DNA of 64,000 nucleotides, from NCBI GenBank assembly GCA_024349245.1, contig JALDNG010000022.1, positions 17,191,501-17,255,500 on the forward strand. The letters are read 5' to 3'. Origin of the DNA: Neodontobutis hainanensis. Lineage: Eukaryota; Chordata; Actinopteri; Gobiiformes; Odontobutidae. Below, piece after piece: positions 38,264 through 48,600 of the stretch. The translations under genes and the position numbers were made by a program. Under the pieces are notes generated by a model. The model was not told the DNA's origin, did no database searches, and saw only the letters and a list, made by a program, of their open reading frames with translations. Every line of letters starts with the position of its first letter. Positions within the stretch are counted from its first letter, which is position 1.

Positions 38264-39078
38264 TCTGCTATAATTCTATTACAGCTTTGTACACATTTTG
38301 TACAAGAATTAACAGATCATTTTATTGTATTGCTTTAGATAGATTCTATCCACTATCTGTCCACTTTCAAAGAAAGCCCCAAAACAATCTCTTTAAAATG
38401 CCGTTTATTTAGGAGATATAAAAGTCAATCATACGATATAATTCTAGGTGTTAGTTTGTTCATGGGATTTGTTGAGATAAATGATAATCTGGAATATGGC
38501 TTGTCTCTTGTCTTTTCCTGAGCGTCTTCCTGTCCTTGCCTCTGAGTCTCATGTCGGCTCCAGTCGTAAAGTTAAGACAGTTTGGATGATTTGTACTGTA
38601 ATGAAGCAATACGGTTCTCCTCAGAGACTATAGCTGCACAGAGTTCTTTTTTTGTTTCTAAAGCAGTGGAGAAAACGCTGCTGCATCCACAGATTGTGTT
38701 TCCCATGATTCTCTGCAGCTTTTTGCCACAAACCTCACAGACGAAAGAAAAAGCTTATTTAATTTGCTTGTGTTGGGATTATTACGTTTATGACCCATTG
38801 TTCTTGTGATTTACGCCAGACACCAGTCGGTGTGGCAGTTTAATAGCAACCTATTTTTCCAGTTCTTGAGTGCTGCTCTGCGTTAACGATTCGCTCATAA
38901 AGTCTTTGGCCGGCTTTTAAAAGCCTAGGGTTTTAGTCCGAGTCATTCCAAAATGAAAAGTTAAAACTACACCAGAACAATCTCTGCACTGGCCTCTTTC
39001 AGTGGAGTCACTTTTAAAAGACTATGCAAATGTTGATCAGATTTTTTATTTTATTTTGAGCCAGTATTTTTACTTAAG

Positions 39079-40089
39079 TTAAAGCAACACTGTGTAACTT
39101 TAGACTGGAAAATAGGAAATGGAGAGAAGAAGTGTTCTTACTGTAGATCTTATTTGATTATTTTGAAACAAACATTTTAATGGTATATTGATATTATACA
39201 TTTTATGCTCACTTTTTGAAGCCAGATATTTCTGTCTTTCTTATGTCGTGCCAGGTCGGGAACTGTTAAGAGGTCCTTTCTTGAGATGTAATACGTAGAT
39301 GCGAGTCGATTGAGCATAAAGTTGTGATGTATTAGGTCTGTGTGCTTAGCAGGAAATGCACAACAAGAAAAGGGTGCATAAATACAGAGTCATGTTCATG
39401 CCTTAAGCTTTCAGGTTTCAGTTTTCACATAGCACTTTTTTGAATTATTTTTGCCCCCAATTGTAAATTCCTTGTGTGGTGTGTACATAATTTGTCACAC
39501 TATGACCCAGCCAACTTTTTTTTATTTTTTAACAAACACTAGTTTGCAGAGAAAGAGAGGATAGTGGCTCACCTTTTTGCAGTGTCGCGTGTTGAGCATA
39601 AATGGGATACTGGCTCAAAAAATGGGACTAGAAACCCCACTCTATTCTCGTTTCAATGGTACGGGTCGAGTCGGACCAGCTCAGTTTGGTGCGACCCCCA
39701 AAGAGGTTTGTGTTTCCACTGGGCTGGTTCCAGGACGCAGGTCTAAACCGGGAAACTTCTGCTGCTTCATTAGTTTTGTTTATACTTGGAATATTTTTAT
39801 TGCAAGAACAAGAAACTCTTAATTGAAAAAAAACAACAACCACCCATTATGTTTTTTTTTTCTTCTTGCTTTATTAGTCAGCTGACTGCCGAAATGACCA
39901 CTAAGATGGGACCACTTGGGCCAGAGTGACCCCCTGTAGTAATGGAAACGTACCGTGCTGACCCGACCCGCACCGTAGCGCTCTAGTCGAGGCTTATGTG
40001 ACTGTCCCCTTTGAGTTCGCAGCAGCGCAGTTACAGGCAGAGTCCTTTAGGGGGTGTACATGCCTAAAAGTTACATAGTGTTGCTTTAA
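39079..40089. mobile_element. 1-kb non-autonomous element with terminal inverted repeats
   Basis: The left end, ttaaagcaacactgtgtaac at 39079, is the inverted match of the right end at 40065-40089 (gttacatagtgttgctttaa), with one mismatch in about 24 bases. The interior has no transposase frame. It contains a second inverted pair (tcaatggtacgggtcgagtc near 39653; gtaccgtgctgacccgaccc near 39951), suggesting one MITE inserted in another. Confidence 0.7.
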
Positions 40090-41951
40090 ATGAGAAGATT
40101 ACGTCTGATGGGAGTAAGCCATGTTTGTCCCAAATGATAAATGAAAATAAAAATGTAAATATAATAAATGAGGCGTGAGAGAAGTGGGTCAATGTGTGCC
40201 TTACAGAAACCACAGTATATTCACAAAAAGGTACGAAGTTAAAGAAGAGATAAAGAGAAACAGACATTTCAATATTCTTTTGAAAAATTTAAACCAATTC
40301 AAAACTTTTTTTGACCTATTGTTTTTTGCTTCTTCAACGGAACTGAATAGTCAAACTAGGTATTTCCTTAAATTTTACTTCAGGATTTATTGTTGTAATT
40401 GTGTTTTTTTTGCTTAAAGAAAACATTTTAAAGCGTATCCCAAATGCGTTAATTTCATACAAATGGAAAGTTATTTTCAACTGAGAAAGTGTGTATTTTT
40501 GCTGAAAAGACATGTAACATGTAAAAATACACTTAATAATAATTATTGAATGTTTTTAGATTTTATTTTTGAACAAAGTATATATATATATAGATATAAA
40601 TATGCAGAAAGAAAGAATATTATCCATCGTTCAATGTCACAAGCATTTGATGAAAAAAAGCGGAGATTGACGCTTCATGCTCGTATCTGCATGTGTGTGT
40701 GCTCTGTCCATTTCCTTTGGTATTAAGATTTCAGTATTGAGCTCATCCATCAAAAATAAAATGATGTATCTTCAGATTCGACGGTACTTTCTTTCTGCCT
40801 TGCATTGTGGAGTTCAAGTCGTCTGCCTTGCATTTTACACATAGGGAAATATTCGCTGTTGTAGATTTTTCTGTAGGTGTCTATGGGCCCAGAAAAGCTT
40901 TATTATAATATATATATACAGCTCTGAAGAGGAAAGATGTCAGAGGATTTGCATTTTGATGACAGTGCAATGTCCTGTGGTTGTCCTAACACTGCAAAAG
41001 TAGAGCAAGTGGAGACGTGGAGGATATGTAGCAGCTTTTGACTAAAGGTACTAAAGAAAACAAATGCAGATTATTCAAATGGTAGCTTACCTTTAACCTA
41101 CGTTTACATGTCCAGATATATATATATATATTTAATGGCCCATTGCTTGCAATTTTAAACGTTGTATGAATTGAATTGTTGATTTGTTACAGTGAATTGG
41201 TTGACATTTGGTTTATTTGCATTTGAAGTAATTGTGAGTTATTGGGGGGGATTTATAGTACAGCTCAGTAATGGTGTGGTCATAGTGCAGTAATAAGGTT
41301 ATATATTGGTTATACTGACAATATACAATTGACAATTACCAGTAATCTCAGGGCTAACACAAACAGACAGACACTTCCATTTACTCCATTCATCTTCAAG
41401 GTAATATCATAGTCTTTATCTATTAATGCTTAAATAACAACTTATTACCTCGAGATATTGTGGTACTTTCTGGATAATAACCAGGAATTGGAGCTGTTTA
41501 ATGCACTGTAACCTGCCACTGCTGAATTTGACTGAATACTAAGCTTCCAAAGATATAAAAAAAAACAACAAACACACAAAACAAGAAACAAAGGATATGT
41601 AATTAATCCTAGAAACATTATCATGTAGTTATTCAGAGTAACAACGAATGGGCTTAGTTATTGTCCCACTCTTACCAAGCTATTACTCTGCTGTACTTTT
41701 TAATTTGTGAGGACGTTGAAACACATCTGCGACTCCATAATGTTTTAAGAAAATGCAATGTGGAGAGTCTAAAGTCAGTATGAAAGTGACATGAAGCCCC
41801 CTTTCTTCTAATTGTAATGGTGATTAACTCTTTTTCTTTCTGGTCGGGTGCACACTTGCATGTTCTCTTCTCGGAGACAACTGAGGTCAATCTAATGTGC
41901 TGTTGATGAGTAACAGGTACATCTGCACACAATGTATGCACTGTGAACTGA

Positions 41952-41957
41952 AATAAA
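41952..41957 (+). promoter_or_regulatory. Candidate dennd1b poly(A) signal
   Basis: AATAAA followed 15-35 bases later by a T/GT-rich run (tgtttcttccttgtgtgtgt), the usual layout of a cleavage site. It is the best such pair before the crb1 3' end. The distance from the stop (about 6.2 kb) makes nearer unseen alternatives possible. Confidence 0.4.
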
Positions 41958-42054
41958 TATGAAATTGTAATGTTTCTTCCTTGTGTGTGTTGGAATTATT
42001 ATTGACAGAAAAAGGAGTTAAATCTTTTACATGTTGCATAAAAAAGAAGAATGA

Positions 42055-42060
42055 TTTATT
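42055..42060 (-). promoter_or_regulatory. Candidate crb1 poly(A) signal
   Basis: AATAAA on the minus strand, about 405 bases past the ERLI stop. The downstream side is not strongly GT-rich, so support is modest. Confidence 0.3.
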
Positions 42061-42211
42061 GAATAGTAAAACTTGATAGAAATGCAAATAGTAGAGTTTA
42101 CATTCATGGCACAGATTTAATTTAGAAAACTAATGTAGAAATTTAGTGCAAAAAGAAATAAAACCACTGAGTCTAGACACGTTTAACTAAATTCTCAACA
42201 AAATGAACAAT

Positions 42212-42320
42212 ATACAGTGAGGAAAATAAGTATTTGAACACCCTGCTATTTTGCAAGTTCTCCCACTTGGAAATTATGGAGGGGTCAGAAATGGTCTTTG
42301 TAGGTGCATGTCCACTGTGA
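42212..42320 (+). mobile_element. Tc1-like/MITE terminal fragment
   Basis: Opens tacagtgaggaaaataagta and continues with ttgaacaccctgctattttg and tgcatgtccactgtgaggga, the characteristic end of a very common fish Tc1-type family. The rest of the element is absent. It lies just past the stop of crb1, inside its likely 3' UTR. Confidence 0.75.
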
Positions 42321-42464
42321 GGGAAACTCCTGCTACAAATACATTTTCGATGGACATGTTGTTGAAAGAAAACCCGTCACATGAAGGTAAAAGAAACACG
42401 AGCTTTAAACTGAAACCACTACATTTGCCGGTCCTTTTCAACTTCTTTTGTCCCAGCTCTCTTC

Positions 42465-42682
42465 TCAGATGAGTCTCTCCATCAGCGGCGGCTGCGTGAT
42501 GCTCCACATCTCCACTCGGGAGCCCTCCTTCTCCTGCCGACTCGGGCTGTAGGTGCCGTGGGTGGCCCTGCGGTTCAGTGCCACCACCAGGCCACGGAGG
42601 TCAGGATGAGCACCAGCAGGAGCACGACGGACACCAGGGAGACGGACAGCAGCAGGCTGGATGTGAGGCCCTGAGCAGTCAG
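42465..42682 (-). CDS. crb1: crb1 exon 12, membrane helix and ERLI tail, frame interrupted
   Basis: Acceptor tcgcctccag fits phase 0. From there the frame gives LTAQGLTSSLLLSVSLV and SVVLLLVLILTSVA, a good helix, but then reads WWWH and a stop. The conserved tail VVALNRRATHGTYSPSRQEK, EGSRVEMWS, ERLI is in the other frame from about 42580. The exon is 218 nt; 219 would restore one frame with spacing equal to human CRB1, so one base appears to be missing near 42577-42590. This is either a real frameshift or a sequence error. Confidence 0.85.
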
Positions 42683-45600
42683 CTGGAGGCGAGCAGAGGT
42701 GGGATTAGAAACAGAAAGGGTGGAGTGGGAGACTTAAGAACAACCCACTGCTTTGGTTTAGTTCGTGAATACAAAAAAAAAAGATTCAAACGTAAAAATG
42801 TATGACTCCTCACATAATGAGGAGGTAAATGTAACATACTGCCCTCTTCATGTTTTTCACAATTTTATTCATTTTTTTTTTTTACATAGTATGGTTGAGT
42901 TTTGGGTAATTAGCCAGAAATGGTTCAACTTAACAAAACTATTGACTTTTAATCACCAATGAGCACTCAGAGACATCAGGCCCCTAGAAAACCTGCATAC
43001 ATCCTCTAGTACTAATGTAAAAACACAACTTTAATATGAGAACTTTCAAATGTGATAAAAGGCCTTTATTCTTAAAACTCTTCAGAGTCCCAACTTTAGT
43101 TTATCTGGACCTTCACAGTCATTGTACACATTTATACATTTAGCTTTGTTTAGTTTTTTTTGTGTAAAAAGCTTATATACTCCACATTTTGGCACTGCTA
43201 ATATAAAGGCATTAGATTTGTCAAATTATTATAACCTGCATTGTAAACTCAACACATTATCTACCAGCACTAGCCAGGGTTAATATTATCGTAATCATGG
43301 CAGATTATGGAATATTTCCTAAGGTTATCACAAGCTATAACTGCTGGTAAGTCTATAAAAAATGAACCAGAGTAACTATAGCACTACTCGATTACCTTTC
43401 TGTTGCCAGAATGAGTACAAGCCAAAAAATCATTTAAATTGATGGTAACACTTTACTGCTGCTCAAAAGTGTGCAGTTATTAATTATTATTATACATATG
43501 CAGTTAATGAGTAAAGCATTTAAAGATGTTGAAAAATCATTTATATCTATTATTAATATGAGCATAATAGTTAAGACTAGATAACAATGTGCTTATTAAT
43601 GTAGGAGGAATGCTTTGTAAATGATACCAACACTTTATTAACACATAACTAATGGCTAATAGTGTGTGGTTAATATAAAAGGTTATGTGGGTTTAGATCA
43701 CTTGGACATTATTCTGACTCCCGACTGTTTCATGCCATTTCTATCTTTTCCAGCTCTATCTTACAAGTCAACCTCCCCACTGTGGGATCTTCTAAGTCCG
43801 TTCCTGCCCGTTCTTTTTAACATGGATTATAAAGTACTTCATGCGACATGCCTCTCACTCTCTCCGTTTAGCCGTCATTACACCAGTCGCTCGACGCGCG
43901 CCGTCAGCGTGTTCAGGGATGGTATTTGGAGCTCGACAGGTGGACCGCGACCACCAGGAGACTCCAGCTGCTGCGGAGCGTAGCGTCCCTCCGTCTGCCG
44001 CCTCTCGCGCAGTTTGGCCACAGCCATCGCCAACGCCAACGCCGCCACTATCGCCAAGGCAACCAGACACGGCGCCAGCACAGCGGCCACCCGTGAACCG
44101 TACGGGGCCCGGTTCTTCTGTGGGGGTCACACAAGAAACACACAGAGGCGCCAGGTACGGCCAGGGTTTTCCGATCAGCAAAACACAAAATTCAGCAAGT
44201 CATTTCAAGAAACAAAAAGGTTTGAGTAGCAGTGGAGGAATCTAACAGTAATATTCATTCATTTGTTTTCTTCAGCTTGGTCCTGTCAGGGGTCAGGGTG
44301 ACTGGAGCCTATCCCCGATACTTCGGGCTTAAGGCGTACACCAGAGTAAACCCTTGACAATGGCAGAGCACAGAGTAATATAATATACTTAATAACAGTA
44401 CTTTTGGATTCCATTGCCTGTTAAATTTGAGCTTTATGTGTAGTTGAAAATAGAAGAAGTGATATATATTTTTGATAGAATAAGGATTAGCTGGCTTTAA
44501 TTTCAAACTAACAAAATATGTCTGTCGCATATTACACTTTCTGATCCTGTTCAGCTCTAAGCCATCAGAAATGAGAACTCAAACAATCAAACAGTGATTG
44601 TGTGTGTTCTCAGGCTTCTTCACAGTGGAAAAGTTTTATGTGTGTGTTATCTGAGGCCTTGTTTATCTGATCTGTTGTATGTCCATCCACTTGCATCCAG
44701 AGGCAGTTTGTTCTGTGTCTGTCGGTACTGCCCCTTGGACATCTTATCCAGAGATCAGACTATTTATTTGAATACAAAAATAATTATTAGGAGTTTTTTT
44801 TTTTTTCCAGATTAAATAAGTGATATTAGATTGAAAAAGCAACATGGCTCTGCTTGAATGAAATTACTCAGTGGATAAATATCCACTTTTATAATAGGCT
44901 TAATTTAAAGAGCACTTCCTCCACTGCTGTTAAAGAAGCTCACTTGCCCCAAACCTTTAGAAAATTGATTTTTTTTAATTGTCACCCCAAAGCACACAGC
45001 AGCCTTGTTAGTCCTAATGCACGCACACACCCAGATCCCTCACAGCCACTGAATCACAGCCAAATCAAAGCTGTGGCTGCTGCAGGTGAGTGATTGTTAA
45101 CCTTTATTAACCGGCTCCAGATGGAGAGAGCAGACAGACTTACATCGGCAGTCGAGCTCGGTCTGATAGTTGTGACATTTTGAGCGGCTGCAACAAGGTG
45201 AGCAACACCACAACAGCTGTAAGTCTCGCTCCGTAACACACAAAGTCGTGCTGACAGTACATTCATATCTGAGGATCCCATCTTAGCTTGTCAAGTCGCA
45301 CAGAAAATCTCAGAAGTCAGCAAACTTTACACTGAACAATCAACTCAGAAACATAATTCTAATAAAAATACAACCAATCCGTATCCTGAGGCAAAAATAA
45401 CTTATGCAGTGGAGCTCGGCGCTAGACTTTTTTCTGCTCGCTACAAGTTCTTTGTTGACTTATGGAAAGTGCTTACCTGTCAGTGTGGCACAGCGGGCTG
45501 TCAGAGTGAGCGTGACACCAGCGAGGCCCAGCAGCCTGCAGCCACGACCCGCCATCACTCACCCACAGACGCCGAGATGTCTAACTAACCAGTCTCTGAG

Positions 45601-48600
45601 GTGCTCTGTGGCCACCCTGAAGCCTCCAGAGCCGCTGCGCACAGACAGCGTCATGCTTCCCCGCTGTCAGCACATATACCCTGCCAGATAAGCTGCCCTC
45701 ATAGGTTTCTGTGAAGCAGCGCGAACTTCTGTGAATGCCACCGTGTCTCTGCTGAAACTGCACTTCACTGCCAGGTGCTTTTTTTTTTTTTTTTTTTTTT
45801 TGCTGGCGAGGCACAATTCTGCCACATACTTCTCTCTCTTTCTCTCAAAGGATGGCCACATCAGTGTCGACTCAGAAACGGCTCCCCATTGCCTCCTCCT
45901 CAAAGCTACACACCGGCACTTATCAAATAACATGAGGTGTACAAGAGAGCCTTTGCATACAGTGTAAGCTAAAGTAAAGTATGTTAAGGCAGGCTCTTTC
46001 AGCTTTCACTCGCTTTTTTTCTTTTCTTGACTATTCAGAACAGCATTTTCACATTAATCATCATAAAATTTACTAGACAATTGTATTCCTCATTTTTTGT
46101 GTAGCCATGACCTGGAGTTATCCTGACTCTTCCTCTCCGCTTTGTTTCAGAATCACTCCAAACTTCAAATTCCCATTGGTTCTCCAGCGACACTTTATAA
46201 AACTACACACTATTTAACATTAGTTTAGTGCCAGTAAAGTCAAAATCATAATTTCCAAAGCATTACTCGTTACAAGCATTGTTATTAATGTTTTAGTCTT
46301 GAATTTTAAGCTCATGTACATTATAATTATAGATATAAATTACATTTTATTATCTATAACTTCTTCATTAATGAATTCATCATTCAGTCATTTTCTTAGG
46401 GTTTCGCCGGTGACTGGAGCCTTTCCCTGCAACTCATTAATTCCTCAAAAACACATCTTTGTTAATGCTTTAATGCCTGATGATCTACTTTTCATATTTT
46501 TACAATAAAATGCAATGCAACTTTAACACCATAAAAAAACTTTAACAAAGCATGTGGCTGGATTTTCTAGATAAGAAATGTGTGTACGCACCTTACAGCT
46601 GACCTCGTGTGAGTATATTCCCTCGACTGAGGTAAGCCCATTGTGTAATCCTCACAACACAGTTCATTAAAGTGTCTCTTTTTCTTTGTGGTGTCTGTTG
46701 TGAAGCATTACTTATAGATATTGTTAGGGCATTGAAATCCTCTAAGCAGCTTAATCATGTGCATGACTGGACAGGAGACGACCGCCAGTCTCAAGGTATA
46801 CCATGGTGTCAAAAACTCAACAGACTTAAGGTAACCTACTAATGCGGCGACAGCTCAGTGCTGTAATATGACCACAAACCACGAACTACCCGATGACACA
46901 TTTACAGCACAGCTTTTCTCTTTAACACTTTAACCATCCGCACTCAAAATATATAATCAAATGATGCAAATAGTGCATTTGTGTCCACCAAGTATATGGT
47001 AACAATACAGAGAAATTCAATTCTGTTAGATGAAAACTGTAAAAACATGGGCAAACCCTCAACAAGACTGCGCACGTTTCTGTGAACCTGAGTAATTCTG
47101 GACTATATACACCACATCTCCTTAAGACAGATTAAGTGTCTATGTCGGGCGACACGTTACCTGCATGACTTGTGCATGTCTGCTGCTTTACTCACAGGTA
47201 AAGGTTAGAAAAGCACAAACAGGATTTAGACAAAGGCTTAAGTTCAATGAAAGACAAGAATGACTTTGATTGATTTAGTTAAAATAATCAAAAGATGGAA
47301 AGAGGACAGACAAAAGGTGAGAAAGCTTTTTATTTAACAGACAAATGGTAAAATGGACAGACAAAAATCAAGACTTAGAAGGGTTTATGTTACAGAAAGA
47401 CAGACAGAAACGATGTAAGTTTAAGTGGAGTGATTTTTAAAGTGCGCTAAAAGCTGACCAACAAGAAAGTCTGCAGTGAACCGGCTGAAAATATCTTTGC
47501 ATCAAACACACGGGTTTAGAGAAAGAAAGTTCAAACCGACACACAGCAGTCAGCCTGATCTGAACACGCCTCAACAACAAAGTGAGACATCCTGTCGTCC
47601 TCCCAGCCCTCCAGGCGCCTTTGTTACTACAGCACTACTTCTGAAATCCAGATCAGACTGACATGACTGCCACCATGAGAAACATTATAAATAATACGAT
47701 TTTTTAACATCAAACAAAAAAAAATCACTTATCTTAATTTAAAACCACTTTAGTGCTTGAGTTGTTTTAGTATTTAAAAAAAACTTCTTTGGTTGAGCTA
47801 CTTCCTTATGATAACTTAATAAAAGGTTGCAGACTTGTCTAATCCAAATTTTGCTCATGTAATTGACCTACAGTTATTGAAAACCATAGATTTTTTGAGA
47901 TGTTTTAAGTCCTTGTCTGCAAACTAAAATGTTCCCAGTGCAGTGCTGTGGGGTACTCCAGTAACTTTCAACCTACTCAGTTTAAAAAGTCTGGATACTA
48001 AGTTTGAGGCCATTTCTGATATTTAACATTTATAAAATCACCTGATAGCTTCCATTTAACCACAGTAGAGACATTATTATATATTACTTTATGCCACTCA
48101 AGTCTCAACCTCTCAATAGAAATAATAGTGTATGTTCGAGACTGACCTATAGTTACGAGTAGGGAAGGTTATTACATTCAATAAGGTGCTTTCAATGACG
48201 TTAATATTAATTTTAAGGCACAGACATCAATCTAAACTATAACCTGCTCCACCTGATTTTGAAGTTTCACTGATCAAATCTTAAAATGTCTCAATCAGCG
48301 TCTCCCCAGTCGACCTCAGGCTCGTCGTCCAGCCTGAGGATGAGGTAGGAGAGCAGCTGAAACAGGTTCTGCCACAGCAGTATGGCCACGTAAAAGTAAA
48401 TGTCGCTTACGTCAACCTCACAGATGTCTCCCGCGAAGCTCATGTCGCACACACAAACAAACTTGTTCATGAGGTTGCGGCAGTAGCCTCCGTTCAGACA
48501 CGGGTTGGACTTGCACTCATCCACGTCCTGTTCACACCTGCAGAAAGAAATACCAGACACAAATGTTCGTTCAACAAAGACTCAGGGAGCAGCTGATGCC

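Larger units (their letters stand above)
35734..42464. other. dennd1b 3' UTR / space between convergent genes
   Basis: No coding exon is recognised on either strand. It contains an ATT microsatellite (36267-36299), a SINE with a perfect target-site duplication (37912-38252), a 1-kb inverted-repeat element (39079-40089), short TA runs and a Tc1-type end (42212-42320). If the AATAAA at 41952 is used, most of this is dennd1b 3' UTR of roughly 6.2 kb. Confidence 0.55.

Noticed and set aside
43666..44245. Overlapping plus-strand open frames (105 and 134 codons) over the crb3-like last exon
   Set aside because: They are antisense shadows of the GC-rich crb3-like coding exon; their translations are Ala/Pro/Arg-rich and match nothing.
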